Positions 7,637-13,876 of a stretch of DNA of 13,876 bases are shown one piece after another. The notes below the pieces were generated by a model. It did no database searches and was not told the origin of the DNA. It worked only from the letters and a program-made list of their open reading frames with translations. Location: contig DKPN01000031.1 of assembly GCA_002471195.1 (NCBI GenBank), positions 16,266 to 30,141 on the forward strand. Direction: 5' to 3'. This stretch comes from Bacteroides sp. UBA7333 (GTDB lineage: Bacteria > Bacteroidota > Bacteroidia > Bacteroidales > Bacteroidaceae). How positions within the stretch are numbered: position 1 is the stretch's first letter; every line of letters starts with the position of its first letter. Made by a program: the position numbers and the translations under genes.

Positions 7637-7681
7637 ATTTAAATAGACGACAAAGGTTTATTTAGAAACCTTTATTTAAAT
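7637..7681 (+). terminator. Candidate terminator hairpin of the ATP synthase operon
   Basis: AAAGGTTT (7652-7659) and AAACCTTT (7666-7673) form a perfect 8-bp stem with a 6-base loop. Outside it, two copies of ATTTAAAT (7637-7644 and 7674-7681) can extend the stem past a 7-base bulge. The sequence after the inner stem is T-rich but has no clean T run, and it lies about 240 bases after atpG. It sits just upstream of the next gene's promoter, where insulation would make sense. It might also be a regulatory structure; the terminator role is inferred. Confidence 0.4.
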
Positions 7682-7692
7682 GAAGTGTTTAA

Positions 7693-7722
7693 TTGTTAGA
7701 ATTGAGTAAATTACTAAATTTG
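7693..7722 (+). promoter_or_regulatory. Bacteroides-type promoter for the HdeD-like gene
   Basis: TAAATTTG at 7715-7722 is an exact match to the Bacteroides -7 consensus TAnnTTTG. A TTG at 7693-7695 lies 19 bases upstream, where the -33 element is expected. The start codon is at 7752, giving a short leader of roughly 20-25 bases. This suggests the gene is transcribed separately from the ATP synthase operon. Both motif and spacing are visible; activity is inferred. Confidence 0.65.
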
Positions 7723-7751
7723 TGCAATGTTAAATTAAAAAATTAAGAGAT

Positions 7752-8318
7752 ATGAAGGTAATTAATTATTCGCTGATACGCATTCTATTTGCTTTGATAG
7801 TAGGTTTAATTTTAATTATATGGCCAGGAGCGGCCGTTAATTATTTAGTAATAACCGTTGGTATATTATTTCTGATCCCGGGTTTGATTGGATTGATTGG
7901 TTATATTGCATCGAAACCTCGTGAAAATAGTTCGGTAAGCTTTCCATTGGAAGGAATAGGTAGTATTTTATTGGGATTGTTATTAATTATAATGCCCGAT
8001 TTTTTTGCCAATGTTTTGATGTATGTATTAGGTTTTATTCTGATTCTTGCCGGTATATGGCAATTAGCATCACTAAACTTGGCACGTAAACAGATGAAAG
8101 TTCCAGGAGGATTTTTTATCGTACCATTTTTAATTTTATTAATGGGTGTTATTGTCATCTTTTTCCCAGCCGATGTGCGCAATACAACCTTCATTATCAT
8201 TGGTGTCACTTGTTTGGTATACGCTGTGAATGAGCTAGTGAATTATATGAAGTTTTCGAGAACGCTTCCTAAAAGTTCGGTGAAGGATATAGAAAATATA
8301 GAAGTTGAAAACGAATAA
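7752..8318 (+). CDS. HdeD/DUF308 family membrane protein
   Basis: This 188-residue protein has six predicted membrane helices and a short charged tail (about 165-188). It is built from three similar helix pairs: each has a hydrophobic helix ending in an aromatic, hydrophobic or methionine residue plus Pro (IIWPGA near 25, IIMPDF near 80, IFFPAD near 136), then a short turn, then a second helix rich in Gly, Leu and Ile. This repeat pattern is the hallmark of the HdeD/DUF308 family, named after an E. coli acid-resistance membrane protein whose biochemical activity is unknown. Nothing here shows a substrate. It has its own promoter and converges with glnN. The family call is fairly safe; any stress role is only by analogy. 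Confidence 0.85.
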   Translation: MKVINYSLIRILFALIVGLILIIWPGAAVNYLVITVGILFLIPGLIGLIGYIASKPRENSSVSFPLEGIGSILLGLLLIIMPDFFANVLMYVLGFILILAGIWQLASLNLARKQMKVPGGFFIVPFLILLMGVIVIFFPADVRNTTFIIIGVTCLVYAVNELVNYMKFSRTLPKSSVKDIENIEVENE

Positions 8319-8345
8319 AAAAGGGATGCCTCTCGGCATCCCCTT
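8315..8345 (-). terminator. Intrinsic terminator between convergent genes, best for glnN
   Basis: GGGATGCC (8323-8330) and GGCATCCC (8335-8342) form a perfect GC-rich 8-bp stem with a TCTC loop. Read on the - strand, the stem is followed at once by a run of six T, so it is a textbook Rho-independent terminator for glnN, whose stop is about 50 bases upstream in that direction. On the + strand the HdeD-like gene ends only 4 bases before the stem, with an A run before it and no T run after it, so it may also stop that transcript, but less efficiently. Confidence 0.9.
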
Positions 8346-8390
8346 CCCAAAACTTAAAACAACCAACAAAAGAAATTGAAATTATCTTTC

Positions 8391-10580
8391 TTATCTGATA
8401 AACAACAATTCTCTATATTTGGGTAATGTCCACATTTGATTGTCGACGATTAACTCTAATTTATCGATATGATAGCGAATTTCATCTAATGCAGGAGCAA
8501 TTGTATCGTGATATGCAATTGCTTTTTCTCTTTCGCTCTCTATCTTATTTGCAATTTTCCTAGCTGCTACCATAGTATCAACATGTTCCTTAATGTATTG
8601 AGTGTGTTTTGCAATATCTTCAATCAACTCAATATTCTTAGATGAAAGTTTAATCGCTTTATTATGATCAAAAATCCCTTGTAGCTTATATACATTGTCA
8701 ATTAACTCTGATTGATATTTTGTGGCGATAGGTATAATATGATTCATTGCTAAATCGCCCAATACACGTGCTTCGATTTGTATCTTTTTAGTGTATGTTT
8801 CCCATTTTACTTCGTTTCGTGCCTCTAGCTCTTTTTCGCTCATTACTCCTGTGTTTTCGAACATTGATATTGTTTCAGGTTTTAAATAATTGTCGAAAAT
8901 TACAGGAACACTGGTTTCACAGTCCAAACCACGCTTTTTAGCCTCCATTCTCCATTCTTCACTATAACCATTGCCATCAAAATGAATCGGTTTGCATATT
9001 TTGATATAACGACGAAGTATGTCGAGTATAGCCGAAATCTTTGGTTCGCCTTTTTCGATCAACTCATCGACATCATGTTTAAATAGAGTCAATTGTTCGG
9101 CTACAGCTGCATTTAAAGCAATCATGGCACTTGCGCAGTTTGCCTCGGAGCCTACAGCACGAAACTCAAAACGATTGCCTGTAAAAGCAAAAGGCGAAGT
9201 GCGATTGCGATCGGTATTATCGATAAGCAATTCAGGAATTTGAGGTATATCCAATTTCATGCCTTGTTTGCCGGCAAGTGTTACTAAATCATCAGTTGTG
9301 CTCTCTTCGATGTGTTGTAGTACTTGTGTCAATTGTTTTCCTAAGAATGAAGAAATAATAGCAGGAGGGGCTTCGTTAGCTCCAAGTCGATGTGCATTGG
9401 TTGCACTCGAAATGGCAGCTTTTAATAATCCATTATGGCGATAAACTGCCATTAGCGTATTAACTACAAACGTTACAAAGCGAAGGTTATCTTCAGCTGT
9501 TTTTCCGGGTGCCATTAATAATATGCCAGTATCGGTGCCCAACGACCAGTTATTATGTTTTCCACTGCCATTGATGCCTTTAAATGGTTTTTCATGAAGC
9601 AATACACGAAAGCCATGACGGCGACTAATTTTGCGAAGTAATGACATGATTAACAAATTATGGTCGTTCGCCAAATTACATTCTTCATAAATAGGTGCCA
9701 ACTCAAATTGATTGGGGGCTACTTCGTTGTGACGCGTTTTAACAGGTATACCCAACTTTAAAGCTTCTATTTCCAAATCTTTCATGAAGGCTGCTACACG
9801 TGTAGGTATCGCACCGAAATAATGATCTTCTAATTGTTGGTTTTTAGCACTATCATGTCCCATTAATGTACGACCGGTTAATAGTAAGTCGGGACGTGCT
9901 GCATATAAACCTTCATCCACCAAAAAATATTCTTGCTCCCAACCTAGATAAGCTATTACTTTTTTGACATCTGGGTTAAAATATTTACATACAGCAGTAG
10001 CTGCCTTATCTACGGTGCGCAATGCTTTTAAAAGAGGTGCTTTATAATCTAACGATTCGCCGGTATATGCAATGAAAATAGTTGGTATACATAAAGTATC
10101 GTCAACAATAAATGCAGGTGATGAAGGATCCCAAGCGGAATATCCACGTGCTTCAAAGGTGTTGCGAATGCCACCATTGGGAAATGATGATGCATCTGGC
10201 TCTTGCTGTACTAATAATTTCCCCGAAAACTCCTCCATTACACCTCCTTTACCATCATGTTCGATAAATGCATCGTGTTTCTCTGCGGTTCCTTCGGTAA
10301 GAGGTGCAAACCAATGAGTATAATGAGTAACTCCCATTTCAATTGCCCATTTTTTCATTCCTGCAGCCACTTCATTCGCTATAGATCGATCGAGTGGAGC
10401 TCCATTATCAATAACATCTACCAATTGCTGATACACTTTGCTAGACAAATATTTAAACATCTTTTCTTTGTTAAATACATACTTAGCGTAATACTCAGAA
10501 GGACGTTCGGTGGGTGTAACTACTTCAATCGCTTTTTTTGTAAAAGCAGTTTCTACTACTCTGAATCTAAGTTTTGACAT
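8391..10580 (-). CDS. glnN: Glutamine synthetase type III
   Basis: This enzyme makes glutamine from glutamate, ammonia and ATP and is the main ammonia-assimilation enzyme of many Bacteroidota. At 729 residues it has the length of the GSIII class first described in Bacteroides fragilis, far above types I and II. Visible motifs are the GSIII N-terminal region, GWEQEYFLVD (213-222) with metal-binding glutamates, HNEVAPNQFELAP (284-296), and KPFKGINGSGKHNNWSL (331-347), equivalent to the ATP/glutamate-binding loop of other classes. The C-terminal third is helical and class-specific. No adenylylation-type site is evident. The start at 10580 gives the usual opening (MSKLRFRVVE). It is transcribed alone as far as the window shows, with a strong terminator downstream. 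Nitrogen regulation is likely but not visible. Confidence 0.97.
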   Translation of the reverse strand: MSKLRFRVVETAFTKKAIEVVTPTERPSEYYAKYVFNKEKMFKYLSSKVYQQLVDVIDNGAPLDRSIANEVAAGMKKWAIEMGVTHYTHWFAPLTEGTAEKHDAFIEHDGKGGVMEEFSGKLLVQQEPDASSFPNGGIRNTFEARGYSAWDPSSPAFIVDDTLCIPTIFIAYTGESLDYKAPLLKALRTVDKAATAVCKYFNPDVKKVIAYLGWEQEYFLVDEGLYAARPDLLLTGRTLMGHDSAKNQQLEDHYFGAIPTRVAAFMKDLEIEALKLGIPVKTRHNEVAPNQFELAPIYEECNLANDHNLLIMSLLRKISRRHGFRVLLHEKPFKGINGSGKHNNWSLGTDTGILLMAPGKTAEDNLRFVTFVVNTLMAVYRHNGLLKAAISSATNAHRLGANEAPPAIISSFLGKQLTQVLQHIEESTTDDLVTLAGKQGMKLDIPQIPELLIDNTDRNRTSPFAFTGNRFEFRAVGSEANCASAMIALNAAVAEQLTLFKHDVDELIEKGEPKISAILDILRRYIKICKPIHFDGNGYSEEWRMEAKKRGLDCETSVPVIFDNYLKPETISMFENTGVMSEKELEARNEVKWETYTKKIQIEARVLGDLAMNHIIPIATKYQSELIDNVYKLQGIFDHNKAIKLSSKNIELIEDIAKHTQYIKEHVDTMVAARKIANKIESEREKAIAYHDTIAPALDEIRYHIDKLELIVDNQMWTLPKYRELLFIR

Positions 10581-10880
10581 AGGGCTTAAATTTGAATTAT
10601 TATAAAATTATTGGAGTAAATATTTTGTATTCTCAAAAAGATAGCCAAATCCATTCGAGATTAATTATATATAATATTAATGATATCTTAGTTCTCCATA
10701 TTCATCGAATCATAAAATGAAATCACCTAATGCAACTATTATTAGTACTCATGGGTCAGCCTTATATCTAATGATTCGAGTTAAGATGAACGGCAAGAAG
10801 ACTAAATCCATAAAAACACAAATTCGGTATCAAAGAATGTTCCATTGGTTTGAGTGAATTAATTGTTATCTATGAATTTT
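10581..10880. other. Intergenic region between glnN and dapL
   Basis: These 300 bases separate two - strand genes and should hold the glnN promoter and the dapL 3' end. I see no ORF or RNA gene. No exact - strand TAnnTTTG is present; near matches are TATCTTTT (10635-10642) and TGGATTTG (10646-10653), neither with a good -33 partner. Just past the dapL stop, bases 10830-10852 form an imperfect hairpin (TCAAA and AATG arms, 3-base loop) without a following T run, so it is only a weak terminator candidate. Confidence 0.5.
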
Positions 10881-12113
10881 TTAAAACCAATTTTTTATTC
10901 TTTTCATTGCTTCTTCACATTTATCTCTTTCACCAAAAGCGGTTAACCTGAAATAGCCTTCTCCACTAGGTCCAAAACCAACTCCGGGAGTTCCTACTAC
11001 ATTAGCTTCGTAAAGCATTTTATCAAAAAACTTCCATGAACTCACACCTATTGGAGTTTTAATCCATATATAAGGAGCATTAACTCCTCCATATACCCTC
11101 AAACCAATGCTTTCTAATGTCTCTTTCATGATACGAGCATTTTCCATATAATAATCTATATTTTCTTTAATCTCTATTTTGCCTTCGGGAGAATAAATTG
11201 CTTCGGCTGCCCTTTGAGTGATGTATGATGTTCCATTGAATTTAGTACACTGACGTCTGTTCCATAATTTGTTTAATGACACACGTTCGCCTGTCAATGT
11301 ACCTGCAGTAAGCTCTTTTGGTACTACTGTATATCCACATCTGATACCTGTAAAACCAGCTGTTTTAGAAAAACTTCTAAATTCTATGGCGCATCTTTTG
11401 GCTCCTTTTATTTCATATATGGAGTGGGGTACATCTTCTTCTTGTATATAAGCTTCGTAGGCTGCATCGAACAATATTAAAGTATCGTTTGCCAAAGCAT
11501 AATCAACCCATTTTTTCAATTCGGCTTTAGTTAATGTTGTTCCGGTTGGATTATTGGGATAACATAAATAAACAATGTCAACTCGCTTGTTGGGTATTTG
11601 TGGAATGAAGTTGTTTTCACTGGTGCAAGGCATATATGTGACATTACTCCATTTTCCTGTTAATGTTTCTAATTCTCCAGCTCTACCACACATCACATTG
11701 CTATCAATATATACTGGATAGATTGGATCGGTTACGCCAATACTATTATCATGTCTTAATATATCTCCTATGTTTCCGGTATCGCTTTTAGCTCCATCAT
11801 TAATAAATATTTCACTATTTGAAAAATGGATACCACGAGAAGCATAATCATTTTTTATGATGGCTTCTATCAAAAAATCATATCCTTGTTCCGGTCCATA
11901 ACCTCTAAATGTATCTGCATGAGCCATATCATTAACAGCCTTGTGCATTGCTTCAATACAGGCATTGGGCAAAGGACGCGTGACATCTCCTATTCCAAGT
12001 CTGATAATGTCTTTCTTGGGATGTGTCACTTTAAATGTATTTATTTTCTTTGCAATATCTGAAAACAAATAACTTCCGGGTAATTTAAGAAAATGTTCGT
12101 TTACAAGTGCCAT
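10881..12113 (-). CDS. dapL: LL-diaminopimelate aminotransferase
   Basis: This PLP enzyme converts tetrahydrodipicolinate and glutamate to LL-diaminopimelate in one step, bypassing the succinylase or acetylase branches of lysine synthesis. The 410 residues match the family in length and order: the N-terminal FSDIAKK and LGIGDVTRPLP (39-49), RGYGPEQGYDFL (70-81), CYPNNPTG (184-191), the cofactor-contacting Asp216 and Tyr219 in DAAYEAYI, and SFSKTAGFTGIRCGY with the Schiff-base Lys250. The use of DapL is known from plants, Chlamydiae and Bacteroidota. It lies 35 bases downstream of dapF on the same strand, and the two enzymes act one after the other, so they are probably one operon. The start gives the expected MALVNEHFLKL opening. 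Confidence 0.97.
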   Translation of the reverse strand: MALVNEHFLKLPGSYLFSDIAKKINTFKVTHPKKDIIRLGIGDVTRPLPNACIEAMHKAVNDMAHADTFRGYGPEQGYDFLIEAIIKNDYASRGIHFSNSEIFINDGAKSDTGNIGDILRHDNSIGVTDPIYPVYIDSNVMCGRAGELETLTGKWSNVTYMPCTSENNFIPQIPNKRVDIVYLCYPNNPTGTTLTKAELKKWVDYALANDTLILFDAAYEAYIQEEDVPHSIYEIKGAKRCAIEFRSFSKTAGFTGIRCGYTVVPKELTAGTLTGERVSLNKLWNRRQCTKFNGTSYITQRAAEAIYSPEGKIEIKENIDYYMENARIMKETLESIGLRVYGGVNAPYIWIKTPIGVSSWKFFDKMLYEANVVGTPGVGFGPSGEGYFRLTAFGERDKCEEAMKRIKNWF

Positions 12114-12148
12114 ATTATTATTGTTTTAAGTTTGTTACTTTTTAGTTG

Positions 12149-12955
12149 TTAATCTGATATCTCTATGGTTCCATCAAAAACTTTTGTAGCCGCTCCACTC
12201 ATCAATATGTGATTTGAATTTTTATCCCAGAAAATGATAAGACTACCACCATCCATAACGATTTCTACTTTATCATTAACTTTATTTGCACAAATGGCCG
12301 CTACAGCAGTGGCACATGCTCCCGTTCCACAGGCTTGTGTGATACCTGATCCTCGCTCCCAGACTCTCATTCTAATTTTATCTCGATTGATAATTTGAGC
12401 AAATTCAGCATTGATTCTATTTGGGAATAATGAATGATTCTCAATTATTGGACCTATCGTTCGCAAATCAATATCATCGATATTGTCTATGAAAGTCACT
12501 AAATGAGGGTTTCCCATTGATACATGTGTAGAAAGCATATTTAAATCATTGATTATAATATTTTCAATATGAGTTGGTATTCCCATATCGACCGTTACAG
12601 CTATAACTTTATCATTGCTCAATTCAAGTTGCAATATTTTGATGCCTGATAAAGTCTCAAGTGTGATTATTTCTTTGTTTGTCAATCCATATTCATACAA
12701 ATATTTACCAATACAACGCGTTGCATTTCCGCACATAAGGGCTTCTGAACCATCTGCGTTGAATATTCTCATGCTAAAGTCGGCAGTATTTGAGTTACCA
12801 ATTAGTACCAAACCATCACTACCAATACCTACATGAGGCTCACTCCATTCTATGGCTTTCATTTCAGGATTCGGAATAGGGTATTTTATTGTATTGACAT
12901 AAATATAGTCATTACCATAACCATGCATCTTTGTAAATTGAATTAATCTTGACAT
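12149..12955 (-). CDS. dapF: Diaminopimelate epimerase
   Basis: This cofactor-independent racemase converts LL- to meso-diaminopimelate, used for peptidoglycan and, after decarboxylation, lysine. At 268 residues it is of normal length. The two catalytic cysteines are in the expected motifs: Cys75 in MCGNATRC and Cys209 in GSGITQACGTGACA. The N-terminal FTKMHGYGNDYIYV (7-20) is the substrate-binding opening, with Tyr13 and Tyr17 where many relatives have Leu and Phe. MGNPHLVTF (147-155) is also conserved. It is the first gene of a likely dapF-dapL operon with a Bacteroides-type -7 element upstream. The start at 12955 fits the family; there is no clear Shine-Dalgarno site. Confidence 0.97.
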   Translation of the reverse strand: MSRLIQFTKMHGYGNDYIYVNTIKYPIPNPEMKAIEWSEPHVGIGSDGLVLIGNSNTADFSMRIFNADGSEALMCGNATRCIGKYLYEYGLTNKEIITLETLSGIKILQLELSNDKVIAVTVDMGIPTHIENIIINDLNMLSTHVSMGNPHLVTFIDNIDDIDLRTIGPIIENHSLFPNRINAEFAQIINRDKIRMRVWERGSGITQACGTGACATAVAAICANKVNDKVEIVMDGGSLIIFWDKNSNHILMSGAATKVFDGTIEISD

Positions 12956-13003
12956 TATTCTTTTAATAATCTATTATGTGTTTCAAAATGATAACCTATG
13001 GCG

Positions 13004-13011
13004 CAAAGATA
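13004..13011 (-). promoter_or_regulatory. Bacteroides-type -7 element for the dapF-dapL operon
   Basis: Read on the - strand this is TATCTTTG, an exact match to the -7 consensus TAnnTTTG. It lies 48 bases upstream of the dapF ATG, a reasonable distance for a leader of about 40 bases. No TTG is found at the proper -33 spacing (a TTTG lies 34 bases upstream, too far), so only half of the promoter is supported. It is well separated from the terminator of the preceding gene. Confidence 0.55.
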
Positions 13012-13180
13012 TATCAAAATGATTAATCAGCTACTCTTTTGTTGACAAAATAAACATTAAAAAGCCTTATTTGTTATAATATATTGTTTATTTGGATTTA
13101 TAAGTATTAAATCGTTATTATTAAAATGAAAAAATATTGTTTCTGTAAGTTTGTGAATTCATCTATAGGGGAACTTGAAA

Positions 13181-13219
13181 TAAAAAAATAAGGCAGCATT
13201 GCGAAACAATACTGCCTTA
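13181..13219 (-). terminator. Intrinsic terminator of the serine palmitoyltransferase-like gene
   Basis: Bases 13189-13201 and 13207-13219 form a 13-bp stem with a 5-base loop, followed on the - strand by a T-rich tract with a run of seven T. One pair (13197/13211) is G-U in - strand RNA and a C-A mismatch in the other direction, which, with the T run, shows the strand. It lies 23 bases past the stop of the gene at 13243. This is a strong, textbook Rho-independent terminator. Confidence 0.93.
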
Positions 13220-13242
13220 TAATAATATATGAATGTATATAT

Positions 13243-13876
13243 TTAAATAATATCTAATGCTTTAAAACATTTTACAAGCTTTTCGACTGCTTGATCAATT
13301 TGTTCTTTAGAATGCGTAGCCATTAATGCAAATCTTACCAATGTATCTTCTGGCGAACATGCTGGAGGAATCACCGGATTCACAAATACACCCTCATCAA
13401 ACAACATTTTTGTTACCATAAATGTTTTTTCCATATCGCGTACATATAGAGGAATGATTGGGGTAGAAGTATGCCCAATTTCAAAACCTAAATCACGGAA
13501 TGATTTCAATGCATAATTAGTAATATCCCATAAATGATCTAGTCTTTCGGGCTCATTCTTCATGATTTGAAGTGCAGCTCTTGCTGCAGCTGTAGCTCCA
13601 GGTGTATTACTAGCACTAAAAATATATGAGCGTGAATTATGACGTAGATAGTTAATGATAGATTCATCACCCGCTATAAATCCACCGATCGATGCTAGTG
13701 ATTTACTGAATGTACCCATAATTAAATCTACATCTTTGGTAAGACCAAAGTGATCGCAGGTACCTCGACCTTGTTTGCCTAATACACCTAAGCCATGTGC
13801 TTCATCCACCATGATGGATGCATTATATTTCTTTGCTAGTTTTACTATTTCTGGTAAATTTGCTATATCTCCTTCC
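13243..13876 (-). CDS. Serine palmitoyltransferase-like PLP enzyme (3' part, 5' end outside window)
   Basis: This is an alpha-oxoamine synthase of fold-type I that most likely joins serine with a long-chain acyl-CoA, the first step of sphingolipid synthesis, a known trait of Bacteroidales. About 210 C-terminal residues are visible, roughly half of a usual 395-residue protein; the frame stays open to the window edge, upstream of the internal Met at 13812. VDEAHGLGVLG holds the Asp/His that contact PLP, and GTFSKSLASIGGF holds the Schiff-base lysine. The FSKS and GGF pattern fits serine palmitoyltransferase rather than 2-amino-3-ketobutyrate CoA ligase, which usually has GTLGKALGG there. Other members (AONS, ALAS) are less likely. 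Substrate specificity cannot be proven from this half. It has its own terminator. Confidence 0.85.
   Translation of the reverse strand, partial: EGDIANLPEIVKLAKKYNASIMVDEAHGLGVLGKQGRGTCDHFGLTKDVDLIMGTFSKSLASIGGFIAGDESIINYLRHNSRSYIFSASNTPGATAAARAALQIMKNEPERLDHLWDITNYALKSFRDLGFEIGHTSTPIIPLYVRDMEKTFMVTKMLFDEGVFVNPVIPPACSPEDTLVRFALMATHSKEQIDQAVEKLVKCFKALDII

Larger units (their letters stand above)
7413..7751. other. Intergenic region after the ATP synthase operon
   Basis: The 339 bases between atpG and the HdeD-like gene contain no convincing ORF or RNA gene. They hold a weak hairpin at 7463-7480 (TTGAAT/ATTCAA, with flanking ATGAT and ATCAT that could extend it), a stronger hairpin at 7652-7673 nested in an ATTTAAAT pair, and a Bacteroides-type promoter at 7693-7722. 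The stretch between about 7500 and 7630 is AT-rich and shows nothing I can name; eroded coding sequence there cannot be excluded. Confidence 0.6.

Noticed and set aside
10257..10577. A 106-codon open frame on the + strand over the 5' end of glnN
   Set aside because: It is antisense to the conserved N-terminus of type III glutamine synthetase and has a Cys/Phe/Ser-rich, non-protein-like composition.
10635..10653. TATCTTTT and TGGATTTG on the - strand as the glnN promoter
   Set aside because: Each has one mismatch to the -7 consensus and neither has a TTG at the proper -33 distance, so no promoter was called.
12956..13242. A small gene between dapF and the serine palmitoyltransferase-like gene
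   Set aside because: The interval is AT-rich with frequent stops. Its content is explained by a -7 element at 13004-13011 and a terminator at 13181-13219.
1..13876. Mobile elements, CRISPR arrays, tRNA/rRNA genes, defence or toxin cassettes
   Set aside because: Nearly all bases are used by recognisable core genes. The few gaps contain no transposase fragments, no regularly spaced repeats, and no cloverleaf-like or rRNA-like sequence that I could detect by eye.

Overview
The window looks like a housekeeping stretch of an AT-rich (roughly one-third GC by eye) member of the Bacteroidota, most likely order Bacteroidales. Several independent signs agree: the F-type ATP synthase operon starts with beta and epsilon; the a subunit carries a signal peptide and an extracytoplasmic N-terminal extension; glutamine synthetase is the large type III form; lysine/meso-diaminopimelate synthesis uses the DapL aminotransferase; a serine palmitoyltransferase-like enzyme for sphingolipids is present; and two promoter -7 elements match the Bacteroides consensus TAnnTTTG. 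Family or genus cannot be fixed from the sequence alone.

Region 1 (1-248) is the leader of the ATP synthase operon. The first 48 bases may be the last codons of an upstream membrane protein. A hairpin sits 18 bases before the atpD start codon.

Region 2 (249-7412) is a complete nine-gene F1Fo ATP synthase operon on the + strand: atpD (beta), atpC (short epsilon), an AtpI-like membrane protein, atpB (a), atpE (c), atpF (b), atpH (delta), atpA (alpha) and atpG (gamma). Genes are packed with gaps of 0-21 bases or small overlaps, so they are almost certainly co-transcribed. Walker A motifs, the catalytic Glu of beta, the arginine finger of alpha, the essential Arg of a and the essential Glu of c are all present, so the enzyme should be functional. 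The c subunit lacks the sodium ligands, which predicts proton coupling.

Region 3 (7413-8345) is an intergenic stretch with hairpins and a good Bacteroides-type promoter, followed by one gene for a six-helix HdeD/DUF308 membrane protein. That gene converges on glnN, and a strong terminator lies between them.

Region 4 (8391-12955) is on the - strand. It holds glnN (type III glutamine synthetase), a 300-base gap, then dapL and dapF. In transcription order dapF and dapL form an operon that makes LL- and then meso-diaminopimelate for peptidoglycan and lysine. Region 5 (12956-13876) holds the dapF promoter, a very clear terminator, and the 3' part of a serine palmitoyltransferase-like gene that runs off the window.

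I found no mobile element, CRISPR array, tRNA, rRNA, toxin/defence cassette or other obviously new system. The more interesting points are lineage-specific features of the ATP synthase (short epsilon, secreted-type a subunit with a swapped His/Glu pair, AtpI-like protein in an unusual place) and the structured leader of the operon.
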